From: Sediminicoccus rosea
GTDB taxonomy: Bacteria > Pseudomonadota > Alphaproteobacteria > Acetobacterales > Acetobacteraceae
Direction of reading: 5' to 3'
DNA: 64,000 nucleotides
NCBI RefSeq assembly: GCF_033547095.1
Contig: NZ_CP137852.1
Location: 737,501-801,500 of the forward strand
The translations under genes were made by a program, and so were the position numbers. A model generated the notes under the pieces. The model did not search any database, was not told the origin of the DNA, and saw nothing but the letters and a program-made list of their open reading frames with translations. Of the stretch, positions 40,202-48,106 are shown piece after piece (position 1 is the first letter of the stretch; each line of letters opens with the position of its first letter).

Positions 40202-40955
40202 CCGGCAGCGCCTGCTGGTGGTGGGCGGCAGCCGCGGCGTGGGCCGCGCCATCGCGCTGGCGGGTGCCGAGCGTGGCGCCGATGTCGCCATCCTCTATCG
40301 CAGCCGAAGCGAGGAAGCGGAGGCGGTGCTGCAGGCGATCCGCGCCAAGGGCCGGCGCGCCGTCGCGGTGCAGGCCGATCTGGCCGCCGCCGAAGCGACT
40401 TCCGCCGCGATCAATGCTGCCGCCGAGGCGCTCGGCGGGCTTTCGCTGATGGCGCATGCGGCGGGCGCCATGGGGCAATGGGCCAGCGTGGCCGAGATGT
40501 CGCCGTTGGATTGGGGGCGCTACATCGCGGTGGATCTGAATGGCTGCTTCCACGCGCTGCATGCGGCGATTCCGCATCTGCGCCAGGCCAAGGGGGGCGC
40601 CATCCTCGCCATCTCCTCCATCGCCGCGCAGATGTGCCAGGCGCGCAATGCGCAAGGGGCTGCCGCCAAGGCCGGCGTGGAGGCGCTGATCCGCGTCACC
40701 GCCAAGGAGGAGGCGCGCCATGGCATCCGCGCCAACGCGCTCGCCATCGGCCTGACGCAGACCGACATGGCGCAGACCGCCTTCGATGCCTGGGGGCCCG
40801 AGACCTCGGCGCGGATCATCAAGGGCATTCCGCTGCAGCGCATCGCGACGGCCGAGGAAGTGGCCGGCGTCGCCTGCTTCATGATGGGACCAGCCTGCAG
40901 CTATCTCACCGGCAAGGTGCTGCAGCTTGATGGAGGCCAGATCATCGCCGGTTGA
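40191..40955 (+). CDS. SDR-family protein lacking the catalytic tyrosine (254 aa)
   Basis: This protein has the SDR fold: LLVVGGSRGVGRAIALAG (cofactor motif), AHAAGAMG in place of NNAG, and LAISSIAAQM with the serine. At the YxxxK site it reads QGAAAKAG, so glycine stands where the catalytic Tyr should be, with the Lys kept. It may be an enoyl reductase-like or structural member, or use another acid. The C-terminus VLQLDGGQIIAG is normal. It overlaps the TetR gene by 11 bases and begins the Liv-ligase operon. Confidence 0.85.
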   Translation: MEFDRQRLLVVGGSRGVGRAIALAGAERGADVAILYRSRSEEAEAVLQAIRAKGRRAVAVQADLAAAEATSAAINAAAEALGGLSLMAHAAGAMGQWASVAEMSPLDWGRYIAVDLNGCFHALHAAIPHLRQAKGGAILAISSIAAQMCQARNAQGAAAKAGVEALIRVTAKEEARHGIRANALAIGLTQTDMAQTAFDAWGPETSARIIKGIPLQRIATAEEVAGVACFMMGPACSYLTGKVLQLDGGQIIAG

Positions 40956-41009
40956 TTTCACGCAAGACGGCAGCCGGAACACCGGCGCCATTCCAGGAGG
41001 AACACCCGC

Positions 41010-42206
41010 ATGACCATGAACATCGCCCGCCGGCCTGCCTTGGCCGCACTTCTCGCCGCCCCCGCCTTCATCAACACCGGCCGCGCCCAGGGGGCGCCGC
41101 TCAAGATCGGCGTGCCGACAGCCATGACCGGCACCTGGGCTGCGCTGGGCGCGCAGGTCGTGCGCTCCTGCCGGCTCTGGGCCAAGACAACCAATGCCGA
41201 GGGCGGGCTGCTCGGCCGCCCCGTCGAATTTCTCTTCGAGGACACGCAGGGCGTGCCCGCCAACTGCCTGCGCAAGGCGCAGGAAATGGTGGAGCGGGAC
41301 CGCGTGAACATCCTGCTCGGCCTGATGGCGAGCAGCGAGGCGCTGGCGGTGATGCCCAAGCTCGCCGAGTGGAACGCGCTCTTCATCTCGTCGGTGAACG
41401 GTGCCGGTTCCATCACGGCGGAAGCCTGGGTGCCGAACGCCTTCCGCTCCAACACCTCGGGCCCCATGGGCGCGCGCGCGCTGGCGCTCTGGCTGCGCAA
41501 TTCGCCGCAGACGGATTTCTTCTCGCTTTCGCTCGACTATGCCTGGGGCCGTTCCTCGGTGGAGACCTTCGAGGGGCTTCTGCGCGGCATCGGCAAGCGC
41601 TCCATCGGCAGCGTCTTCGCCCCCGTCGGCACGCGCGACTATTCCAGCTTCATCACCCGCGTGCGCCAGGCCAATCCGCAGGCGCTCTACATCGCGCTCA
41701 CCGGCGATGACGGCACGGCCTTCCTGCGCCAGGCCGCGCAGTTCCGGCTCTTCGAACGCATGCCGGTGGTGACCGAGACGGTGGACATGCTGTTCACGCG
41801 CCCCGCCGGCGATGCGGCGATCGGCCTCGTCGGCGGCAGCCGCTACACCTTTGCTTACGATCACCCGGCCAACAACGCCTTCGTCCAGCGCTTCCGCGCC
41901 GAATACAACGACCTGCCCGACACCTACGACGGCGAGCAGTGGCAGGCCTGCGAGGTGCTGCGCGCCGCGGTGAACAAGGCGGGTTCGACGGAGACGCCGG
42001 CCGTGGTGGCCGCGCTGCGTGACCTGGAGCTGAACTCCATCAAGGGCCCGCTGAAGATCCGCGGCTGCGATGGCCAGGCCGAGCAGCAGGGCTTCGTGGT
42101 GCGCGTGGCGCGTCGCGAGGGCTTCCCCGTTCCGGCGCCGGAGGTGATCGCGACCTTCACGGCCTCCGAAGTGACGCCGGCCTGCCGCGCCTCCAACTTC
42201 ACCTGA
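41010..42206 (+). CDS. livK: Liv-type ABC transporter substrate-binding protein (398 aa)
   Basis: This is a periplasmic branched-chain amino acid-type binding protein. A signal peptide ends near residue 27 (NTGRAQG), then LKIGVPTAMTGTWAALGAQV; the family fold continues with NILLGLMASSEALAVMPKLAEW. AGGAGG is nicely placed before the ATG. In company with an acyl-CoA ligase and hydratase, the ligand is probably an organic or aromatic acid rather than an amino acid; many Liv-family systems import such acids. All five Liv parts follow in order. Confidence 0.92.
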   Translation: MTMNIARRPALAALLAAPAFINTGRAQGAPLKIGVPTAMTGTWAALGAQVVRSCRLWAKTTNAEGGLLGRPVEFLFEDTQGVPANCLRKAQEMVERDRVNILLGLMASSEALAVMPKLAEWNALFISSVNGAGSITAEAWVPNAFRSNTSGPMGARALALWLRNSPQTDFFSLSLDYAWGRSSVETFEGLLRGIGKRSIGSVFAPVGTRDYSSFITRVRQANPQALYIALTGDDGTAFLRQAAQFRLFERMPVVTETVDMLFTRPAGDAAIGLVGGSRYTFAYDHPANNAFVQRFRAEYNDLPDTYDGEQWQACEVLRAAVNKAGSTETPAVVAALRDLELNSIKGPLKIRGCDGQAEQQGFVVRVARREGFPVPAPEVIATFTASEVTPACRASNFT

Positions 42207-42213
42207 ACGGGCG

Positions 42214-43083
42214 ATGGACCCCCTCGCGCTCTTTACCCTGCAGACGCTGAACGCGCTTTCGCTTTCGGCGCTGCTCTTCTTCATTTCGCTGGGGCTGACG
42301 CTGATCTTCGGCATCATGCGGGTGGTGAATTTCGCGCATGGGGCGCTGTTCATGCTGGGCGCCTATGTCGGCGTGGCGACCCAGACGGCAACGGGCAGCT
42401 TCGCCCTCTCGCTGGTCGCGGCCCCGCTCGCGGCAGCGCTGCTCGGCCTCGCCTTCGAGCGGAGCGCCCTCTCGCGGCTTTATGCGCGGGAACATTCGGC
42501 CTTCCTGCTGGTCACCTTCGGCCTCGCCCTCGCGCTGACCGAGGCGATCCGGCTGATCTGGGGGGCGGATGCGCGCCAGGCGGAACTGCCGCAGGCTTTG
42601 GCGGGCATCGTCTGGGTGATGGATGAGCCGTTTCCGGTCTATCGCCTGGTCCTGATCGGCGCCGGGCTGCTCTGCGCGCTGCTCTGCTGGGCAGGGTTGC
42701 AGCGCACACGGCTCGGGCTGCTGCTGCGCGCCGCCTCGCAGAACGCGACGATGACGGCCGCACTCGGCAATGACGTGGGCCGCGTGCGGGCGCTGGTCTT
42801 CGCGCTGGCCTGCGGGCTCGCGGCGCTGGGGGGCGCGCTGGCGGCCCCCTTGCTCAGCGCGTCGCTCGGCCTCGGTTCCAACGTCATCATCGACGCCTTC
42901 GTGATCGTGATGATCGGCGGGATGGGAAGCTTCATCGGCACGGCGGCGGGCAGCCTGCTCGTGGGCTTCGTGCAGACCTTCGGCAATTTCTACGTGCCCG
43001 AGCTGGCCCTGGGCATGACCTACGCGCTGATGATCGCGGTGCTCGTGCTGCGGCCGGGCGGCCTGTTCGGACGGAGTGAATGA
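42214..43083 (+). CDS. livH: Liv-type ABC transporter permease LivH (289 aa)
   Basis: This is an inner-membrane permease with about eight hydrophobic segments. The family signatures are GLTLIFGIMRVVNFAHGALF near the start and GMGSFIGTAAGSLLVG near the end. It lies 7 bases after the binding protein and overlaps LivM by 4 bases (ATGA). With LivM it forms the membrane channel. Confidence 0.94.
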   Translation: MDPLALFTLQTLNALSLSALLFFISLGLTLIFGIMRVVNFAHGALFMLGAYVGVATQTATGSFALSLVAAPLAAALLGLAFERSALSRLYAREHSAFLLVTFGLALALTEAIRLIWGADARQAELPQALAGIVWVMDEPFPVYRLVLIGAGLLCALLCWAGLQRTRLGLLLRAASQNATMTAALGNDVGRVRALVFALACGLAALGGALAAPLLSASLGLGSNVIIDAFVIVMIGGMGSFIGTAAGSLLVGFVQTFGNFYVPELALGMTYALMIAVLVLRPGGLFGRSE

Positions 43084-44012
43084 AGCTGACCGATCCGCGA
43101 TGGGTGCTGGCCGGGATCGCGTTGGCGGCCGCGTTGGGCTTCGTGCTGCCGGGTCATGCGACGACGCTGCTGACCGAGGCGCTGATCCTCGCCCTCTTCG
43201 CGCTGAGCCTCGATCTTCTGGTGGGGCATGCGCGGCTGACGTCCTTCGGCCATGCCGGGCCCTGGGCCTTCGGCGCCTATACGGCCGCCACGCTGCTGCT
43301 GGTCTGGCAGGTGCCGCTGCCGCTTGCCGTACTGCTGGCCGGCGCCTTGACCGCGCTTGTCGCCATTCCGGTGGGATGGCTCTGCGTGCGCACGGGCGGT
43401 GTCACCTTTGCCATGCTGTCGCTCGCCTTCGCGCAGCTCGGCTATGCCGTGGTGTTCAAATGGAATGCGGTGACCGGCGGCTCGGACGGGCTGGCCGGCA
43501 TTCCGCGCGCCGGCCTGCCGGAGATGTTCTCCGGCCGCGAGGGCTATCATCTTCTCGTCTGCCTCTTCCTGGCGTCGGCCTATCTGGTGGCGCATGGCTT
43601 CATCCGCTCGCCCTTCGGGCATGTCGTGGCCGCGGTGCGCGAGAACGAGCAGCGCGCCGAGGCGCTGGGCCATGATCCCCGCCGCATCCGCCTCGTCGTC
43701 TTCGTGCTGTCCTACGCCCTCGCCGGCGTGGCGGGTGCGCTCTATGCGGGCTTTGCCCGCTATGTCTCGCCGGAGCTCTTCTTCTGGACCGTCTCCGGCC
43801 ATGTGCTGGTGATGGTGGTGCTGGGCGGCGCGGGCACGCTCGTCGGGCCCATGCTTGGCGCGCTGGCGCTGTTCTATGCCGAGCATGAACTCTCGGGCCT
43901 TACGCAAAGTTGGGGCCTGGCGCTGGGCATCCTCTTCGTGCTCGTCGTCATCTTCGCGCCCGCGGGACTGATGGGCTGGGTGCAGGCGGCGCTGCGGGGG
44001 AGGGCACGATGA
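43080..44012 (+). CDS. livM: Liv-type ABC transporter permease LivM (310 aa)
   Basis: This is the second inner-membrane permease. It shows LSLDLLVGHARLTSFGHAGP and later GGSDGLAGIPRAG and VRENEQRAEALGHDPRRIRL, the usual LivM cytoplasmic loop that contacts the ATPase. It overlaps LivH by 4 bases and LivG by 4 bases. The length is normal for the family. Confidence 0.94.
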   Translation: MKLTDPRWVLAGIALAAALGFVLPGHATTLLTEALILALFALSLDLLVGHARLTSFGHAGPWAFGAYTAATLLLVWQVPLPLAVLLAGALTALVAIPVGWLCVRTGGVTFAMLSLAFAQLGYAVVFKWNAVTGGSDGLAGIPRAGLPEMFSGREGYHLLVCLFLASAYLVAHGFIRSPFGHVVAAVRENEQRAEALGHDPRRIRLVVFVLSYALAGVAGALYAGFARYVSPELFFWTVSGHVLVMVVLGGAGTLVGPMLGALALFYAEHELSGLTQSWGLALGILFVLVVIFAPAGLMGWVQAALRGRAR

Positions 44013-44752
44013 GCCTTCTGGAATGCCGCGGCCTGACCCGTGCCTGGGGCGCCTTCCGCGCCGTGGATGGCGTGGACCTGACAGTCGAGGAGCGCGAGAT
44101 CTGCGCCGTCATCGGCCCCAATGGCGCGGGCAAGAGCACGCTCTTCGCCATGATCGCGGGCAACCTGCGCAAGACCTCCGGCACGGTGCGGCTGGGTGGC
44201 GAGGATGTGACGGCGCTGCCCGCCCATGCATTGGCAAGGCGCGGCGTGGCGCGCAGCTTCCAGATCACCGCCATCTGCCCAGGGCTGAGCGCGCTCGAGA
44301 ATGTGCGCCTGGGCGCGCAGGCCAAGATGCCCTGGCGATTCTTCGGCGGTGCCGCCGCGATGCGCCAGGGCGAAGAGCGGGCGATGATCTGGCTGGACCG
44401 CCTCGGCCTTGCCGCGCAGGCCGGAACCCTGGCCGGGGAACTGGCGCATGGCGACCAGCGCCTGTTGGAAGTGGCCGTGGCCCTGGCGCAGGAGCCGCGG
44501 CTGCTGATCCTCGATGAGCCGACGCAGGGGATGTCGGTCGAGGAGACGCGCCGCACCGTGGAGTTGCTGCGCAGCGTGATGGCGGAGGCGCGCACGGCCA
44601 TCCTGCTGGTGGAGCACGATCTGGAGGTGGTCTTCGCGCTGGCGCCGCGCATCGTGGTGCTGCATCGCGGCCGCAAGATCGCCGATGGCCCGGCCGATGA
44701 GGTTCGGGCCGACCCCGCCGTGCAGGACGCCTATCTGGGCGGGCTCCATTGA
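44009..44752 (+). CDS. livG: Liv-type ABC transporter ATPase LivG (247 aa)
   Basis: This is a cytoplasmic ATPase. Walker A is GPNGAGKST, Walker B LLILDEPTQGM, and the switch histidine is in LVEHDLEVV. The signature ABC motif is degenerate, LAHGDQRLLEVAVAL instead of LSGGQ, which is usual for LivG (LxxGxQR). The ATG at 44009 overlaps the LivM stop. The stop overlaps the LivF ATG. Confidence 0.94.
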   Translation: MSLLECRGLTRAWGAFRAVDGVDLTVEEREICAVIGPNGAGKSTLFAMIAGNLRKTSGTVRLGGEDVTALPAHALARRGVARSFQITAICPGLSALENVRLGAQAKMPWRFFGGAAAMRQGEERAMIWLDRLGLAAQAGTLAGELAHGDQRLLEVAVALAQEPRLLILDEPTQGMSVEETRRTVELLRSVMAEARTAILLVEHDLEVVFALAPRIVVLHRGRKIADGPADEVRADPAVQDAYLGGLH

Positions 44753-45447
44753 TGCTGGAACTGCGCGACATCCGCGGCGGCTATGCCTCGGCCGAGGTTC
44801 TGGGCGGCGTAAACCTGCGTGCCGCGCCCGGCGAGGTGACGGCGCTGATCGGCCGCAACGGCGTGGGCAAGACGACGCTCCTGCGCGGCGTCATGGGTTT
44901 GCTGCCGCGCTGCGCGGGGCAGGTCACGCTGGCCGGCGCGGCGCTGGCCGGTCTGCCCACGCACCGCATCGCCCGCGCCGGCATCGGCTATGTGCCGGAA
45001 GGCCGGCAGATCTTTCCCGAGCTGACGGTGATGGAGAACCTGGCCGTCGGTCAGCGGACACCCTCGCGGCTCTGGCCGGAGGAGCGGCTCTTCGCGCTGC
45101 TGCCCAATCTGCGCGAGCGTCGCGCCAATGCCGGCCGCGCGCTCTCGGGTGGCGAACAGCAGATGCTGGCCATCGCCCGCGCGCTCGTCACCGATCCCCG
45201 CGTGCTGCTGCTGGATGAGCCGAGCCAGGGCTTGGCCCCCATGGTGGTGCAGGAGCTCGCGCGCGTGCTGCGGCAATTGGCGGGCGAGGGCGTGGCGGTG
45301 CTGCTGGTGGAACAGAACCTGCGCATGACGGAGGCGGTGGCGGACCGCATCCTGATCATGGCGCGCGGCCAGGTGGTGCATGACGACACGGCAGCGGCCT
45401 TCCAGGCCGATGCGGATGCGCTGCGCCACCGCTGGCTGACGATGTGA
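44752..45447 (+). CDS. livF: Liv-type ABC transporter ATPase LivF (231 aa)
   Basis: This is the second ATPase. Walker A is GRNGVGKTTL, the signature ALSGGEQQMLAIARAL, and Walker B VLLLDEPSQGLAP; LVEQNLRM holds the switch residue. YVPEGRQIFPELTVMENL is diagnostic for LivF. The ATG at 44752 shares its A with the LivG stop. The next gene, a CoA ligase, starts 11 bases after the stop. Confidence 0.94.
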   Translation: MLELRDIRGGYASAEVLGGVNLRAAPGEVTALIGRNGVGKTTLLRGVMGLLPRCAGQVTLAGAALAGLPTHRIARAGIGYVPEGRQIFPELTVMENLAVGQRTPSRLWPEERLFALLPNLRERRANAGRALSGGEQQMLAIARALVTDPRVLLLDEPSQGLAPMVVQELARVLRQLAGEGVAVLLVEQNLRMTEAVADRILIMARGQVVHDDTAAAFQADADALRHRWLTM

Positions 45448-45458
45448 GGGAGGCAAGG

Positions 45459-47093
45459 ATGCGTTTCACACCCCGGCGGGATGAGGCGCGCGCGGCGCGA
45501 TGGCGTGCCATCGGCCAATGGACCGGCGAGACCCAGCACGACCTGCTGGAGCGCGCCACCGCCGCCACGCCGGACAAGATCGCCATCACCGATGGCACGG
45601 CCAGCATCACCTATGCCGAACTGCGCGACGCGGTGGACCGCATGGCCGCCGCCTATCGCGCGGCGGGGATCGGCGAGGATGATGTCGTCGCCATCCAACT
45701 GCCCAACTGGATCGAGTTCGCGCCGGTCTTCTTCGCGCTGGAGCGTGTCGGCGCTGTCGCCGTCACCGTCTCCACCGATTTCCGCGCACGGGAGCTGGAG
45801 TACATCCTCCGCTTCAGCGAGGCGCGCGGCTTCGTGACCACCGGGCAGTATCGCGGCTTCGACCATCTTGGCATGGCGCTCGATCTGCAGACGCGGCTGC
45901 CGAACCTCGCGCTGATCGGCAGTCTGCGGGCCGAGCCACGCGCGGGGGTGACGGCGCTGGATGCCGCCTTCGCAGCCAGCGGCCAGCCGCCCGGTTTCCG
46001 GCCGCTGCGCCAGCCGGCGGCGGCGGTGATGCGGATGGCCTTCACCTCCGGCACCACCGGCAACCCCAAGGGGGTGATGCACAGCCACGAGACGACGCTG
46101 CCGGCCGCGCGCATCCTGAATCACGATCTGCGCCTCGGCCCGGAGGACCGGATGATGATCTGGCTGCCGCTCGGGCTGAACTGGGGCTACCTCACGCTCG
46201 TGCAGGCCATCATGGCGGGGGCGACCGCCGTGCTGCTGGAGCGGTTCTCCGCCAAGCCCGCGCTGGCCCTGCTGGCCCGTGAGCGCTGCACCTATGTGCC
46301 GACGGCGCCGGCTTCGCTCACCGCGTTGCTGCAATTGCCGGACATGGCGGGGGCGGATCTCTCGGCGCTGCGGCTTGTCGTCTCCGGGGGCGCCTCTGCG
46401 CCGGTTGAGACCATCCGCGCCTGGCGCGCCGCCGCCCCGGGCCATTTGCTCGAGCTCTACGGTATGCTGGAGGACGGGTTCCACACCTTCACCCGCCAGG
46501 AGGATGATCCGGAGGAGGTGGCGGGCTCCGTCGGCCGCGTCGCGACCGCCATGGGCCTGCGCCTGCTCGACCCCGAGGGGCATGATGTGCCGGCAGGCAG
46601 CGAGGGCGAGATCGCGGCCGATGGCCCCTCCGTGCATCTGGGCTATCACGCCAACCCCAGCGCCAATGCCGAAGCCTTCACGCCGGATGGATGGTTTCGC
46701 ACGGGCGATCTCGGCTTCATTGATACGCGTGGCAATCTGCGCATCAGCGGCCGCGTGAAGGAGATGATCAATCGCGGCGGCAAGAAATTCTTCCCGCGCG
46801 AGATCGAGGAGGTGCTCTACACCCATCCCGGCATTCTCTACTGCGCCATAGTCGGCCTTCCTGATGCGCGGCTGGGCGAGCGCGCCTGCCTCTGCATCGT
46901 GCCCCGCCCCGGTGAGCCGGTCCTGGACCTGGCGGGCGTGCTGGAATTCCTCGGCGATGGCTTCGCCACCTACAAGCTGCCGGAGCGCGTGGTCGTGCTC
47001 CCGGAGCTTCCCTTCACCCCCACCGGCAAGATTCAGCGCCACAAGCTGGCGCAGGCCATTCTCGCCCGCGATCAAGAGGACACGACGCCGTGA
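45459..47093 (+). CDS. AMP-forming acyl-CoA ligase (544 aa)
   Basis: This enzyme activates a carboxylic acid with ATP and CoA. ANL-family motifs are visible: MAFTSGTTGNPKGVMH (P loop), YGMLEDG, WFRTGDLGF, RVKEMINRGGKKFFPREIEE, and the C-terminal TPTGKIQRHKL with the adenylation lysine. GGGAGG upstream supports the ATG at 45459. It follows the Liv genes and is coupled to an enoyl-CoA hydratase (GTGA overlap), so the operon codes for uptake, activation and beta-oxidation-like breakdown of an acid. Whether the acid is aromatic or aliphatic cannot be told. Confidence 0.92.
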   Translation: MRFTPRRDEARAARWRAIGQWTGETQHDLLERATAATPDKIAITDGTASITYAELRDAVDRMAAAYRAAGIGEDDVVAIQLPNWIEFAPVFFALERVGAVAVTVSTDFRARELEYILRFSEARGFVTTGQYRGFDHLGMALDLQTRLPNLALIGSLRAEPRAGVTALDAAFAASGQPPGFRPLRQPAAAVMRMAFTSGTTGNPKGVMHSHETTLPAARILNHDLRLGPEDRMMIWLPLGLNWGYLTLVQAIMAGATAVLLERFSAKPALALLARERCTYVPTAPASLTALLQLPDMAGADLSALRLVVSGGASAPVETIRAWRAAAPGHLLELYGMLEDGFHTFTRQEDDPEEVAGSVGRVATAMGLRLLDPEGHDVPAGSEGEIAADGPSVHLGYHANPSANAEAFTPDGWFRTGDLGFIDTRGNLRISGRVKEMINRGGKKFFPREIEEVLYTHPGILYCAIVGLPDARLGERACLCIVPRPGEPVLDLAGVLEFLGDGFATYKLPERVVVLPELPFTPTGKIQRHKLAQAILARDQEDTTP

Positions 47094-47893
47094 ACTACGA
47101 CACGCTGCCCCATATCCTGGCCGACCGGCCGCATCCGCGCGTGCTGCGCCTCACGCTCAACCGTCCCGACCAGCTCAATGCGCTGACCCCCGACATGCAC
47201 CGCGCGCTGACCGATGTCTGGCGCGAGATTGACGCAGATCCGAGTGTCAGCGTGGTCATCGTCACCGGCGCGGGGCGGGGCTTCTCGGCCGGCGGCGATC
47301 TCGATCTCGTCGGCCGCATGATGGAGGATTTCGAGACCCGCATCCGCGTGTGGAAGGAGGCGCGGGACATGGTCTACAACATGATCGGCTGCTCCAAGCC
47401 GATCATCTCCGCCATCAACGGCCCGGCGGTGGGCGCGGGCCTGGTCGTGGCGCTCATGGCGGACATCACCATCGCCGGGCATTCGGCCAAGCTGATCGAT
47501 GGGCACACGAAGCTCGGCGTCGCGGCTGGCGATCATGCGCCGATCATCTGGCCGCTGCTCTGCGGCATGGCCAAGGCGAAGTACTACCTGATGACCTGCG
47601 AGCCGTTGGACGGCATCGAGGCCGAGCGCATCGGCCTCGTCTCCCTCGCCGTACCGGATGACGTGCTGCAGGCGCGCGCGCTGGAGACGGCGGTGCGCCT
47701 GGCCGAGGGGCCGCAAAGTGCGCTGCGCTGGACCAAGCATTCCATGAATCTCTGGCTGCAGCAGGCGCGCCCCATTTTCGAGGCGGCGGTGGCGATGGAG
47801 TTCCTGGGCTTCACCGGGCCGGAGTTGCCCGAGGGCGTGCAGGCGCTGCGCGAGCGGCGCAAGCCGAGCTTCGTACCCGGCAGCCCGATCTGA
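47090..47893 (+). CDS. Enoyl-CoA hydratase/isomerase-family protein (267 aa)
   Basis: This is a crotonase-fold enzyme. LRLTLNRPDQLNALTPDM is the N-terminal signature, and the oxyanion hole is built by GAGRGFSAGGDLDL and INGPAVGAGLVVALMADI. The residues after LIDGHTKLGV differ from the common GxxPGxGGT, so the reaction may not be hydration; a hydrolase or isomerase is also possible. The GTG start at 47090 overlaps the ligase stop. It is the last gene of the TetR-headed operon. Confidence 0.9.
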   Translation: MNYDTLPHILADRPHPRVLRLTLNRPDQLNALTPDMHRALTDVWREIDADPSVSVVIVTGAGRGFSAGGDLDLVGRMMEDFETRIRVWKEARDMVYNMIGCSKPIISAINGPAVGAGLVVALMADITIAGHSAKLIDGHTKLGVAAGDHAPIIWPLLCGMAKAKYYLMTCEPLDGIEAERIGLVSLAVPDDVLQARALETAVRLAEGPQSALRWTKHSMNLWLQQARPIFEAAVAMEFLGFTGPELPEGVQALRERRKPSFVPGSPI

Positions 47894-48106
47894 GGCAGCG
47901 CTGGCGACGTCGGCACGGATGCCGCGCGTTTGAGGCCGGGAGTGGGCGGTCGCATCGCCCTTCGGTCTCGGGCGGCGAAGCCTGGCTTTCGGCGGTTGCA
48001 ATCGGCAGCGTCTCGTGCGCTGCATGGACCACGTAGAACCCGGATCAAAGCCGCAATGCCCGGGCCCGAGTCTGGGTGCGTCCTATAGAGGCATGGAGTC
48101 CATCGC

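Noticed and set aside
45051-47075. Long minus-strand frame opposite LivF and the ligase
   Set aside because: It overlaps two clear genes in another frame and has no recognisable domain. The same holds for the minus frame 40167-42353 and the plus frames 5187-6746 and 37441-39303.
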